Positions 44,230 through 51,841 of a DNA stretch of 64,000 bases are shown here, piece by piece; position 1 is the stretch's first letter; every line of letters starts with the position of its first letter. The position numbers and the translations under genes are program-made. The stretch comes from Microbacteriaceae bacterium PS02333. Lineage in GTDB: Bacteria > Actinomycetota > Actinomycetes > Actinomycetales > Microbacteriaceae. The stretch covers positions 1 through 64,000 of the forward strand of contig JASCOI010000004.1 in NCBI GenBank assembly GCA_029959665.1. Direction: 5' to 3'. The notes below the pieces were generated by a model. That model searched no databases, had not been told where the DNA came from, and was given only the letters and a program-made list of their open reading frames with translations.

Positions 44230-44428
44230 AGGTTCAGTTGACTCCTGACGGGTAGGGGCAGGCGCTCCTGCTGGGAGGACGTGCGTCGTGGTCAAGGCGT
44301 TTCCGGAAAAATTCCGGCGTGACGCGATCGCAGATGCCCCGAGCGTTGCACTTCGAGTCGAAGTTGATGCAAGGCAGGAATGCGACCACGTTAGCAAGCC
44401 GTTGGTTGATAGGTAAAGGTTCAGTTGA
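44230..44428. repeat. 12-bp direct repeat flanking an insertion-sequence remnant
   Basis: AGGTTCAGTTGA occurs at 44230-44241 and again at 44417-44428 in the same orientation. The 175 bases between hold the IS3-type remnant. The pair may be a target duplication, or scars from deletion of a larger element at the right edge of the defence island. Confidence 0.6.
44288..44341 (+). pseudogene. IS3-family transposase OrfA remnant (N-terminus only)
   Basis: GTG preceded by GGGAGG opens a frame reading VVKAFPEKFRRDAIADAP. It matches the usual beginning of IS3-family OrfA proteins (a short Lys/Pro stretch, then FRRD and a helix-turn-helix). The similarity stops after about 18 codons, and no OrfB is present. 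It marks past mobile-element activity at the island boundary. Confidence 0.55.
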
Positions 44429-44463
44429 GTGGCCGGTCGGGGCGGCTCCCTACGATCGGCAGG

Positions 44464-44691
44464 GTGACGAACGACGTGACCCCCGGCCGCTACCGCCACT
44501 TCAAGGGCGGCAAGTACGATGTCCTGTTCATCGCCCGCGACACCGAGACCGAGGAGCCCGTCGTCGTGTGCCGGGCCCTCTACGGGGAACGCGGCCATTG
44601 GGTTCGGTCACTTGCCGACTTCACCACGCACGTGACACGCGGTGACTACGACGGCCCGCGATTCAGCCGTGTTGAACCGGACCGGACCTGA
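44464..44691 (+). CDS. DUF1653 family protein
   Basis: The 75-residue protein shows the DUF1653 pattern: PGRYRHFKGGKYDVLFIARDTETEE, then VVCRALYGERGHWVRSLADFT. That is a small beta-barrel-like domain often found alone or fused to Nudix or acetyltransferase domains. Its function is unknown. The GTG start at 44464 is chosen because the family begins just before PGRYRH; an upstream ATG would add 13 unrelated residues. It lies directly beyond the insertion-sequence remnant and marks the return to core genome. Confidence 0.75.
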   Translation: MTNDVTPGRYRHFKGGKYDVLFIARDTETEEPVVVCRALYGERGHWVRSLADFTTHVTRGDYDGPRFSRVEPDRT

Positions 44692-44735
44692 CCGCCCGGA
44701 TCAACCCGGTCCTCCAGTCCGCGCCCAGACCGCGT

Positions 44736-45548
44736 CTATCGCGCGGACGTCAGCGCCCTCACGAACGGCCCAACCGCCTCCTCCGACCGCCCGACCACCA
44801 CGATGTCGCGATGGAGTCGCGGTCGGAGCCGCGACCGCTCCGCGTCGCCCGTCAGCGTCGACTCCGGCACGACTGCGAGCCCGAACCCGGCCGAGGCAAG
44901 CGCAGCAGCGGCGGCGGGGGAGCCGACGAGGGTCGTGACGATGGGCACGAGCCCGCGCTCGACGAACAGCCTGGCGAGCCAGCTCCCGTAGCCCGTGTCG
45001 CCGGAGATCCCGATGAGCGGACCGGTCGCCACGGTCTCGAGGGTCACGTCCGGGTCGGGCGAGCCGATGACGACGATCTCCTCCGTCCCGACCTCCCGAA
45101 CGACGAGGTCGGGAGCATCCACCGGTCCGGGCACGATCGCGACGTCCTGCGTCCCACGACGGACCTCGTCCACCATCTCGAGTGCGCTCGAGCCCTCACT
45201 GAGCTCGGGAAGCGCGCCACCGAGGACACGGAGTGCCGGCACCACGAACGGCACCGTGAAGGTCTGCGCCACGACGAGTCGGATCGGTGCTGCGCCACGT
45301 GCCGCTTTCTCCGCCCGGAGTGCGGCGTCGAGGGCATCACGCGCGAGAGGAGCGAACGCACGACCAGCGGGCGTGAGGGTCGCGCCACGACGTCCTCGGT
45401 CGAACACCGCGACGCCCAGGTCCCGTTCCAGGCTCGACACCTGGTGTGAGACGGCCGGCTGCGTGAGGTGCAGCTTCCGAGCGGCGCGGGAGATCGACCC
45501 GGCGTCGACGACCGCTAGGAAGACCTCGAACGCTCGGAGGTTGGGCAT
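44736..45548 (-). CDS. LysR-family transcriptional regulator
   Basis: The 270-residue protein has an N-terminal helix-turn-helix (residues 1-60: FLAVVDAGSISRAARKLHLTQPAVSHQVSSLERDLG) and a periplasmic-binding-like effector domain. It is slightly shorter than the usual 300 residues. It is divergent from an SDR oxidoreductase gene. A perfect palindrome between them (45573-45592) is a likely binding site. LysR regulators often activate the divergent gene and repress their own. The effector is unknown. Confidence 0.9.
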   Translation of the reverse strand: MPNLRAFEVFLAVVDAGSISRAARKLHLTQPAVSHQVSSLERDLGVAVFDRGRRGATLTPAGRAFAPLARDALDAALRAEKAARGAAPIRLVVAQTFTVPFVVPALRVLGGALPELSEGSSALEMVDEVRRGTQDVAIVPGPVDAPDLVVREVGTEEIVVIGSPDPDVTLETVATGPLIGISGDTGYGSWLARLFVERGLVPIVTTLVGSPAAAAALASAGFGLAVVPESTLTGDAERSRLRPRLHRDIVVVGRSEEAVGPFVRALTSAR

Positions 45549-45572
45549 AGAAGCAGTCTATGGAAGCCAGAA

Positions 45573-45592
45573 CAAACATCGACCGATGTTTG
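45573..45592. promoter_or_regulatory. Palindromic operator between the LysR and SDR genes
   Basis: CAAACATCG and CGATGTTTG are perfect 9-base arms around AC. The site lies 25 bases from the LysR start codon and 75 bases from the SDR start, a typical place for control of a divergent pair. Confidence 0.65.
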
Positions 45593-45666
45593 GGACTGGT
45601 GCGCAGGAAGGGCTGGTTCTCGTCCATGTGCAGCAAACGCTGTACACCAGAACGGAAGGAATCGAC

Positions 45667-46359
45667 ATGACCAAGCGCATCCTCATCATCGGCGGCGGGT
45701 CCGGAATCGGGCGTGCCCTCGCGAGTGAGCTCACGGCCCGCGGTGACGACGTGCTCATCGGCGCGCGTGACACCGCACGGGCTGCAGCGGATCTCCCGGA
45801 CCTCGACGTGGCGCACGCCGACCTCGGCGACGAGGCTTCGATCGCCGCTCTCGCGGAGATGGGCCCGTTCGACGCGGTCGTCTCCCTCGCTGCGGCGCAT
45901 GCCAACGGCCCCGTCGGCGACCTCGACCGCCAGGCTGTGGAGGGCGCGTTCGGAGCCAAGGTCGTCGGGCCGATCCTGCTCGCGAAGCACCTCGCCCCGG
46001 TGATGCGGCCCGGCGGCGTCCTCGTGCTCTTCTCGGGTGTCGCAGCCTGGAAGCCCGCGCCGGGACTGGCGGTGATGGCGACGACGAACGGCGCGGTGTC
46101 GTTCCTGGTCGAGGCGCTCGCGGTCGAGCTCGCTCCGCTGCGCGCGGTGGCCGTCTCTCCGGGGATCATCGACTCCGGCGCGTGGGACGGCATGGGCGAC
46201 GACGCCAAGCGGCAGATGTTCGAGGAGACGGCAGGAGCGAACCCGGTGGGCCGTGTCGGGGCTCCAGCCGACGTCGTGTCGGCGGTCCTGCTGGCGATCG
46301 ACAACACGTTCGTCACCGGGACCACGCTGCACGTCGACGGGGGTGGCCGCCTGCGGTGA
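45667..46359 (+). CDS. SDR-family protein with atypical active site
   Basis: The 230-residue Rossmann-fold protein has the glycine-rich nucleotide loop GGGSGIGRAL (residues 9-18), an acidic residue in DLGDEA, an NAG-like position replaced by SLAAAHANG, and the C-terminal FVTGTTLHVDGGGRL that is common in SDR proteins. The usual catalytic Tyr-x-x-x-Lys is absent: the aligned segment reads MATTNGAVSFLV. It may be non-catalytic, or use another residue. It is divergent from the LysR regulator across a palindrome, so it is probably its target. The ATG follows GGAAGGAATCGAC. Confidence 0.85.
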   Translation: MTKRILIIGGGSGIGRALASELTARGDDVLIGARDTARAAADLPDLDVAHADLGDEASIAALAEMGPFDAVVSLAAAHANGPVGDLDRQAVEGAFGAKVVGPILLAKHLAPVMRPGGVLVLFSGVAAWKPAPGLAVMATTNGAVSFLVEALAVELAPLRAVAVSPGIIDSGAWDGMGDDAKRQMFEETAGANPVGRVGAPADVVSAVLLAIDNTFVTGTTLHVDGGGRLR

Positions 46360-46382
46360 GCCGCCGGGGTCGTGCGGTGCCT

Positions 46383-46408
46383 GCCGGGGGTGAGGCGAGC
46401 CTCCCGGC
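46383..46408. terminator. Hairpin between the convergent SDR and NrtR-like genes
   Basis: GCCGGGGG and CTCCCGGC form an 8-base stem (one G-T pair) around a smaller GAGGC/GCCTC hairpin. It lies 24 bases after the SDR stop and before the convergent regulator stop. There is no T tract. Confidence 0.5.
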
Positions 46409-46481
46409 CGGGTCGGTTGCCGAACTTGCGACGGACGCAATCGGAGCGACGCGGGCGGATCCGGAGGGCGGCGCGGCCGCC

Positions 46482-47117
46482 CTACCGCCGGTACAACGTC
46501 GCCGGCTTCCCCGGACCCTCCGCAGCCTTCGCGTCCGTCGCCGTCAACAACGGCACCATCGCCCGCCGGAACGAGTCCGGCAGCAGCCGCTCACCGAGGA
46601 CGGCCTCGTGCAGCGCCCGGAGCGCCGACATGGTGAACGGCGACGGCAGGAGCCCGTGCGGGTCCGGCGCCCCACGGTGATCGGCACGGAGCCGATCGAC
46701 CGCGAACCCGAGGATGTCGTCGTGCCCGTGCACCATGCCCGTCGCCTCGCCGATCGGCACGAGTCGCGCGTCGTCCCCGAGGTCGAGTGACGCCGCAGGA
46801 ACGACGTCGAGGTGCGCCACGGACAGCACCCACCCGCGGTCGTCCCGCGAGGGCTCGTCGAACACGTGCAACTGCCGCGGCGCGAGCCCGGTCACGCTCG
46901 CTTTGTCGCGAAGCGATCGGAGCACCGCGTCCGCGAGCCGCTCACCCTCGTGCACGAACGTCCCCGGCAATCGCCAGTCGCCGTCCGTCTGGTCCCGGAC
47001 CTGCACGACCGAGAGCGCCCCGCCGACCGGAACGGTGAGCACAGCGGTGTCGACCGCGACGGAGGGTCGCGGGTAGTCGGACAGGCGCTTGCCGTTCGCG
47101 TCGCGGTACTCGGTCAC
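46482..47117 (-). CDS. NrtR-like regulator (degenerate Nudix plus winged helix)
   Basis: The 211-residue protein has an N-terminal Nudix-like domain (about 18-140, WRLPGTFVHEGERLADAVLRSLRDKAS) and a C-terminal winged helix (about 150-205: TMSALRALHEAVLGERLLPDSFRRAM). The Nudix box lacks the REUxEE glutamates (it reads LRDKAS), so hydrolysis is unlikely. This combination is the NrtR type: a repressor that senses ADP-ribose through the dead Nudix domain and controls NAD metabolism. It is divergent from an ADP-ribosylglycohydrolase, with palindromes carrying TTTACGC arms in between. That makes autoregulation and control of the neighbour likely. Confidence 0.82.
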   Translation of the reverse strand: MTEYRDANGKRLSDYPRPSVAVDTAVLTVPVGGALSVVQVRDQTDGDWRLPGTFVHEGERLADAVLRSLRDKASVTGLAPRQLHVFDEPSRDDRGWVLSVAHLDVVPAASLDLGDDARLVPIGEATGMVHGHDDILGFAVDRLRADHRGAPDPHGLLPSPFTMSALRALHEAVLGERLLPDSFRRAMVPLLTATDAKAAEGPGKPATLYRR

Positions 47118-47125
47118 GGCACGAG

Positions 47126-47188
47126 TTTACGCATGCTTGCGCAAACCTGTCGACAGGTGCATGCTGGATTTACGCGAACCTGCGTAAA
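47126..47188. promoter_or_regulatory. Three palindromes between the NrtR-like and ADP-ribosylglycohydrolase genes
   Basis: Site 1 (47126-47145) has TTTACGC and GCGCAAA arms. Site 2 (47169-47188) has perfect TTTACGC and GCGTAAA arms. Between them lies ACCTGTCGACAGGT (47145-47158), a perfect 14-base palindrome of different sequence. Sites 1 and 2 are 43 bases apart centre to centre, about four helical turns, and flank both start regions. They fit a dimeric regulator such as the NrtR-like protein. Confidence 0.7.
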
Positions 47189-47200
47189 ACTGGAGGGGCC

Positions 47201-48145
47201 ATGACGAACACCACCGACCGAGCCATCGGAGCAGTCCTCGGATCCGCGGCGGGCGACGCGCTCGGCGCCGGCTACGAGTTCCAGCCGCCCGCCCCGGAGT
47301 CCACGCCCATCCGCATGAAGGGCGGTGGCGCGTTCAACTGGGCACCGGGGGAGTGGACTGACGACACGAGCATGGCCGTCCCGATCCTGCGGACCGCCGC
47401 TCGCGGCGGCTCGTTCGCGGACGACTCTGCGCTCGACGGGCTCGTCGCGGCCTGGGCGGATTGGGCGCGGACCGCGCCGGACGTCGGCATCCAGACGCGC
47501 AGCGTCTTGGCCGGTCTGGAGGCTCGGACCGCGTCCGCCTCGCGGGCGTCGGCCCGACAGGTCCACGACCAGAGCGGTCGTTCCGCTGGCAACGGATCGC
47601 TGATGCGGACGGCGCCGTTGGTGCTCGCGTACCTGGACCCGGCGGAAGACACGGATCGTCGGCTCGCCAACGCTGCCCGGGCGGTCAGTGACCTGACCCA
47701 CTACGAGGCCGATGCCGGCGATGCATGCGTACTCTGGTGCGTCGCCATCCGACACGCGGTGCTGACGGGGTCCCTCGACGTTCGGCGTGGACTCGACCAG
47801 CTGCCGACGGACCGCCGACGGGTGTGGGCTGAGCGACTGTCCGCTGCCGAGGCCGGGCAGCCCGTCGACTTCACCGCGACGAACGGCTGGGTCGTGTCCG
47901 CCCTGCACGCTGCGTACGCCGCGGTGCTCCGGAGCGACTCGCTCGAGAGCGCCCTCGTCGCCGCGGTCCGATCGGGCAACGACACCGACACCGTGGCAGC
48001 GATCGCCGGAGGACTCGCTGGGGCGCTGTACGGCGCGTCCGCGCTGCCGGGTGACTGGCGGGAGCTGCTGCACGGCTGGCCCGGGCTCCGCGTAGACGAC
48101 CTCGTCGCACTGAGCTCGCAGGCGGTCCGCGTCCGAGCGGCCTGA
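47201..48145 (+). CDS. ADP-ribosylglycohydrolase family protein
   Basis: The 314-residue all-alpha protein has the family motifs: GAVLGSAAGDALGAGYEF at the start, the metal-binding WTDDTSMA (about residues 50-57), and the second metal site SGNDTDTVAAIAGGLAGALYG near 262-282. It removes ADP-ribose from proteins, nucleic acids or ADP-ribosyl compounds, using two Mg ions. ATG follows TGGAGGGGCC. The NrtR-like regulator on the other strand suggests expression responds to ADP-ribose or NAD status. Confidence 0.9.
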   Translation: MTNTTDRAIGAVLGSAAGDALGAGYEFQPPAPESTPIRMKGGGAFNWAPGEWTDDTSMAVPILRTAARGGSFADDSALDGLVAAWADWARTAPDVGIQTRSVLAGLEARTASASRASARQVHDQSGRSAGNGSLMRTAPLVLAYLDPAEDTDRRLANAARAVSDLTHYEADAGDACVLWCVAIRHAVLTGSLDVRRGLDQLPTDRRRVWAERLSAAEAGQPVDFTATNGWVVSALHAAYAAVLRSDSLESALVAAVRSGNDTDTVAAIAGGLAGALYGASALPGDWRELLHGWPGLRVDDLVALSSQAVRVRAA

Positions 48146-48146
48146 C

Positions 48147-48181
48147 CTCGGCGGTGTTCTCGGCGGTGTTCTCGGCGGTGT
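48147..48181 (+). repeat. 12-bp tandem repeat, about three copies
   Basis: CTCGGCGGTGTT is repeated twice perfectly with a third nearly complete copy, directly after the ADP-ribosylglycohydrolase stop and before the GrpB-family gene. Function is not apparent. Confidence 0.85.
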
Positions 48182-48240
48182 CGGAGGCTTCGATGGGGGG
48201 AGCCTCCGGCGCCGCCGTGCACGTCGATAGGCTGCGGGTG

Positions 48241-48765
48241 ATGGTCGAGCTGGTGGAGCACCGAGCGGAGTGGAGCGCGTTGTTCCGTTCGGAGGCCGAT
48301 CGGCTCGCTCCCGTGCTGGGCCCGGTCGTCACCGCGATCGAGCACATCGGGAGCACTGCGGTCCGGGGGCTCGTGGCGAAGCCGATCATCGACCTCGCGG
48401 CTCGTGCTGCCGTAGGCGTCAACCCGTTCGTGCTGTCGTCCCTCGTGGCACCGCTCGGGTACGAGCAACACCGTCGAGGCCCGAAGAACCACGGCGTCTA
48501 CGTCCGCTCGACAGGGGAGCGACGGTCGCACATCCTGCACGTGTTCGCGGCGGACGAGTGGGAGACCTGCAATCAGCGGCTCTTCCGCGAAGCACTGCTC
48601 CGGGATCCCGAGGCTCGAGCGCGGTACGGGGCGATGAAGCGGGCGCTCGTCGGCGCCGACGACGGGCGGGACTACACAGCGGGGAAGCGGGACCTCGTGG
48701 AGGAGATCCTCAACGCCGAGCGTGCACGACGCGGGCTACCGCCGACGTCGGCGTGGGACAAGTGA
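48241..48765 (+). CDS. GrpB family (UPF0157) protein
   Basis: The 174-residue protein has a nucleotidyltransferase-like fold: VEHRAEWSALFRSEADRL, then IEHIGSTAVRGLVAKPIIDLAAR, which is the family signature, and a late HILHVFAADEWE. Members are short stand-alone proteins of unknown reaction, sometimes fused to CoaE. I chose the ATG at 48241, which begins exactly where the family does; an in-frame start upstream would run through the tandem repeat. Confidence 0.85.
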   Translation: MVELVEHRAEWSALFRSEADRLAPVLGPVVTAIEHIGSTAVRGLVAKPIIDLAARAAVGVNPFVLSSLVAPLGYEQHRRGPKNHGVYVRSTGERRSHILHVFAADEWETCNQRLFREALLRDPEARARYGAMKRALVGADDGRDYTAGKRDLVEEILNAERARRGLPPTSAWDK

Positions 48766-48805
48766 GCGTCGGAGTCACTCGCGTTCCGTCTGGCAGGCTG
48801 CTGCC

Positions 48806-49606
48806 GTGACGTCGAAGCTCCCTCGCGGCCTGATCGGATGGGCCGCTGCGGCGTCGGTCGGCACCGGCATCGGACTGGCGCTGCAGCTCTGGATCTGGAT
48901 CGTGCTCGCGCTGCGGCCGGTCAGCCATGGGAGCGGGGACTACCTGGGCTACCAGTACGCTGCGCTGGTCCTCGCAACCCTGCCGTCCGTGATCGCGTTG
49001 GGTGTCGTGATCCGGTTCATGCTCCGGCACGGTCGGCGTCGGTCATCTGTGTGGTTGCTCGTCACTGACATCGTCTGTCTGACGCTCGTGGGAGTGCTGA
49101 TCGTGCCCCCGGCTCTCACGGTCTTCCGGTTCGCGCCAACCGACGATGCGGTCTTCCGTGAGCGCGCACGCCTCGGCTACTTCGCCCACGGCGATCCGGG
49201 CTCGGAGTTCAGGCCGGACGACGCGCAGTACGCGTTGCAGAAGCGGGTCGACGCCATCGCGCACGACTTGGGGTTCGAGGACGATGACATTCCGTACGTC
49301 AAGGCGCCCGGTGACGCAACCCATCATCCCCGTCCGGGAACCAGTCCCGCGGGGAACCCGTGCACGACCTACTTCGAGTCCTTCACCCTGCCGTCGTCCG
49401 TCGACCAGGGCCGAGCTCAGGCCGAGGTGTCGGCGACGTGGGCGAAGCAGTCGGCTGCCGGCGTGGGCGACTTCGTCGAGGGGCAGAGGTGGCTCGTCCT
49501 CACGCTGAACGCCGGTGGGTCCATCAAGTACACGCCGGAGAACCGGACCTTCGTCACGCGGACGGAGTGCTTGATCGATGAGCCGGCTCGGCCGATGGGT
49601 CAGTGA
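48806..49606 (+). CDS. Hypothetical membrane protein
   Basis: This 266-residue protein has no family that I recognise. Three membrane helices lie in the first 105 residues (about 8-33, 45-66 and 77-98). A soluble extracellular-type domain follows, with an acidic stretch (EDDDIPYV), a His/Pro-rich loop (THHPRPGT) and two cysteines (NPCTTYFESF and TECLID) that could form a disulfide. The last part (GQRWLVLTLNAGGSIKYTPE) looks like an antiparallel sheet. GTG is the likely start, with GGCAGGCTG upstream. It shares the two-Cys pattern with the lipoproteins encoded next to it on the other strand, but not their sequence. Confidence 0.7.
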   Translation: MTSKLPRGLIGWAAAASVGTGIGLALQLWIWIVLALRPVSHGSGDYLGYQYAALVLATLPSVIALGVVIRFMLRHGRRRSSVWLLVTDIVCLTLVGVLIVPPALTVFRFAPTDDAVFRERARLGYFAHGDPGSEFRPDDAQYALQKRVDAIAHDLGFEDDDIPYVKAPGDATHHPRPGTSPAGNPCTTYFESFTLPSSVDQGRAQAEVSATWAKQSAAGVGDFVEGQRWLVLTLNAGGSIKYTPENRTFVTRTECLIDEPARPMGQ

Positions 49607-49676
49607 GGTCTCGCGGTCCGCGGTGCCGACGTTCCATCGGCCGATGCTGCGTGTGCGAGACATCGCCGCCACGACG

Positions 49677-50171
49677 TCATCCCTGTTCGGCAACAGACGC
49701 ACACATCGACTCGACGGTGACGGTTGACGTCCGAGGGTTCGCAGTCACCGCAACCATCGGCTTGCCGTCCTCGTCTGCAATCGCCTGATACAGCGTTCCG
49801 TACTTCCCGCCATCGGCTGACCGCACGGCGACGGTTCGATCGTGTTCGCGCAGCATGTTCGCGACGGACTCGATGTACGCCTTCGGGTCACTCGGCGCTG
49901 AGCCCATGGCGTTCCAATGGTCCCGTCTTCCACCATGCGGATCGTCATCGGCCGTGCACTCCGCGTGCGCCGGCTCAGCGTTGCGGTCATCTTCTGGCCA
50001 CTCGGATCCGTCGACCTCGAACACCTGGTGCAACACCTGCTCGGCGGCCTGTCTGCTCTGCTTCTCGTCCACGGCGATCCCACCTCGCGGAGGTGCCGAG
50101 CACCCCGACATCGTCATGGTCAGTGCGACGGCGACGCCTAAGGCGGCAACCATCGATCTTCGCTGGATCAT
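49677..50171 (-). CDS. Lipoprotein paralogue 6 (family C) of the hydrolase locus
   Basis: This 164-residue lipoprotein has a signal peptide and lipobox MSGC (C24 lipidated). The mature domain has FEVDGSEWPEDDRNAEPAHAEC, then DDPHGG, WNAMGSAPSDPKAYIESVANMLRE, YGTLYQ and a C-terminal VTVESMCA. It shares this pattern with paralogue 4 (50694), so the two form family C of the array. The internal and C-terminal cysteines may form a disulfide. It is the last gene of the minus-strand operon headed by the ESX-like protein and the DUF1023 hydrolase, 34 bases after paralogue 5. Function is unknown; immunity to the hydrolase is an inference. Confidence 0.75.
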   Translation of the reverse strand: MIQRRSMVAALGVAVALTMTMSGCSAPPRGGIAVDEKQSRQAAEQVLHQVFEVDGSEWPEDDRNAEPAHAECTADDDPHGGRRDHWNAMGSAPSDPKAYIESVANMLREHDRTVAVRSADGGKYGTLYQAIADEDGKPMVAVTANPRTSTVTVESMCASVAEQG

Positions 50172-50205
50172 GCATTCACCACGAGTCGAGGGTCCCGAAA
50201 TGACG

Positions 50206-50697
50206 TCATTGCTCGTAGTCGGCAACGTTCCCGGTGCCACAGGACGACTCGACTTGGATCGATGTTCGGTGTTCGGAGGCGTTGAACGAGATGGTGCGAA
50301 CCGGGTCGCCTTCGGCCGCAACGGTGTACAGCGTGAGGCCGTCCTTGCGTTTGCCGTCCCGATGAGACAGCGACAGGCCGCTGGCTTCCCACTCGGCGCC
50401 GACCTTCTTCACGAGCTCGCCAGGCTGCTCAACCCCTGACGCGAGCTGGTTCCACGAGAAGGCAACCCCGGCGCCGCCCTCGCTGGTGCCGCACTCGAAC
50501 GCGATCGGTGAGCCACCGTCGCTGACCCAGTCAAGACCTGTCAGGTCCATCGTCGACTGCACGAAGTCACGCATCTGCCTGCGTGCCTGATCTGCGTCCA
50601 CGGTGTTCCCCCGACCGTCAGGTTGAGCGCATCCGGCGAGAGTGGCCATCGCTCCGATCAGAAGCACTGCAATGACGGCCCGGAAGCGACGACTCAA
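50206..50697 (-). CDS. Lipoprotein paralogue 5 (family A), TTG start
   Basis: This 163-residue lipoprotein has lipobox LAGC (C23). Family A features shared with paralogue 1 (52444) are CAQ at the lipid site, VDADQARRQMRDFVQSTMDL, FSWNQLASGV, DGLTLYTV, EGDPVRTIS and ASEHRTSIQVESSCGTG. The start must be TTG: AGGAG lies seven bases upstream, and TTGA overlaps the stop of paralogue 4. Paralogue 1 uses the same TTGA junction with the hydrolase gene. Cys in FECGTSE and the C-terminal SSCGTG may pair. Confidence 0.75.
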   Translation of the reverse strand: MSRRFRAVIAVLLIGAMATLAGCAQPDGRGNTVDADQARRQMRDFVQSTMDLTGLDWVSDGGSPIAFECGTSEGGAGVAFSWNQLASGVEQPGELVKKVGAEWEASGLSLSHRDGKRKDGLTLYTVAAEGDPVRTISFNASEHRTSIQVESSCGTGNVADYEQ

Positions 50698-51191
50698 TGC
50701 TCGACTCCTAAGTCGTTCCGGTCGTGATCCGCGAGATCGCCGGCTGCGCACACCGAATCGACGGTGAGAGAAGAGGTCTGCTGGTTCGCGGTCGCTGATA
50801 CCGCCGGGCGGTCCTCGTCCCTGGTGTGTACCTGGTAAAGAACGCCGTACCTGCCAAAGTCCGTGCTTCGGGTGGACACCGAGTAGGCCTCTTCCCGAAG
50901 TTTGGCAGCGACCGCGTTGATCCAAGCCTCGGGATCGGGCGGAGGGGTGCCGCGAGAGTTCCAGTGGAATTGCACCCCACCATGCGGGTCTCCGCTCTGG
51001 CTGCACTCGGTCGGAGCCGGGATCGCAGTGCGAGCAGCCGAAGGCCACTCGGAACCCGGAACGTCGAGCACCAGTTCGCGTGCGGTCGCTGCGGCCTGGC
51101 GATTTCGTTCGACGTCAGCAGTGTCTGCTTCCGTTGCTGAGCAGCCAGCGATCAGTGTGGTGGCGGTGATGAGGGTGGCTGTGAACGGCAT
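50694..51191 (-). CDS. Lipoprotein paralogue 4 (family C)
   Basis: This 165-residue lipoprotein has lipobox IAGC (C17). It resembles paralogue 6: LVLDVPGSEWPSAARTAIPAPTEC, then GDPHGG, HWNSRGTPPPDPEAWINAVAAKLREE, YGVLYQVHTRDEDRP and LTVDSVCAAG. Its stop overlaps the TTG start of paralogue 5. Identity to paralogue 6 is moderate, so the duplication is not recent. Role as for the other members: unknown, surface-exposed. Confidence 0.78.
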   Translation of the reverse strand: MPFTATLITATTLIAGCSATEADTADVERNRQAAATARELVLDVPGSEWPSAARTAIPAPTECSQSGDPHGGVQFHWNSRGTPPPDPEAWINAVAAKLREEAYSVSTRSTDFGRYGVLYQVHTRDEDRPAVSATANQQTSSLTVDSVCAAGDLADHDRNDLGVEH

Positions 51192-51286
51192 CCTCAAGGC
51201 CCGGGTGAGTGTCGCCTTCGTGTCACAGCCTCTGGCCCGGACGTGACCCGCCAGGTCAGTCTTCGCTCGCGTGTCGACCACCGGAA

Positions 51287-51787
51287 TCAACCGCCCTCGT
51301 TGACGAAGTCGTCGACGATGCCCGCACCGCAAAGCGACTGCACGTTGATGGACATCCTGTCCGTGATGGCGTTGAACTGGATCGAGTCGACTTCATGCCC
51401 CATTGAGTCGACCCGGTGCAATGTCTCGCCGTCTGCCCGCTTGACGCTTTGTGTCGTCGTCGGGAGGCCATGGTCCCGCCACGCGCGGTCGACCCGTAGC
51501 ATCACGGCCTTCGGATCGCTCACGCCGTCGGCGTCCTGATCCCACGAAAACCAGACTCCCTCGTCACCCTCCGGAGTGGTGCAGGGGTCCGCTGCAGGAC
51601 CGTTGCTCGTGCTCGTCCAATGTCCTCCAGCGGCTTCCATCGTGACGCGCACCAACGACTGCATCTGCTCGGAAGCCCGTTCGGCGTCCACAGGCGGTGG
51701 CCCCTTCGTTGAGGAGCATGCGGCGATGGAGCATGCGACCGCCACGATGAGCGCGGCGGTCGCTGTGCCGCGGATGAAGGAAGTCAT
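51287..51787 (-). CDS. Lipoprotein paralogue 3 (family B)
   Basis: This 166-residue lipoprotein has lipobox IAAC (C24). Family B features shared with paralogue 2 are SEQMQSLVRVTMEAAGGHWTS, SNGPAADPCTTPEG, WFSWDQDADGV, VDRAWRDHGLPTTTQSVKR, LHRV, and the tail INVQSLCGAGIVDDF. The strong similarity to its neighbour paralogue 2 suggests these two came from the most recent tandem duplication in the array. Confidence 0.78.
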   Translation of the reverse strand: MTSFIRGTATAALIVAVACSIAACSSTKGPPPVDAERASEQMQSLVRVTMEAAGGHWTSTSNGPAADPCTTPEGDEGVWFSWDQDADGVSDPKAVMLRVDRAWRDHGLPTTTQSVKRADGETLHRVDSMGHEVDSIQFNAITDRMSINVQSLCGAGIVDDFVNEGG

Positions 51788-51841
51788 CGGGTCAGGAGGT
51801 TTCCGGTCGTGGCTTGAGTCGTGCTGCCGAGGGATTCGAAT

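Noticed and set aside
44168-44463. Search for a tRNA or attachment site at the island border
   Set aside because: No cloverleaf, CCA end or T-loop consensus could be formed. Only the 12-bp direct repeat and the IS3 fragment are supported.
48147-48181. Tandem repeat considered as a CRISPR array
   Set aside because: The units are 12 bases with no spacers, and no cas genes are present. No CRISPR array was seen anywhere in the window.
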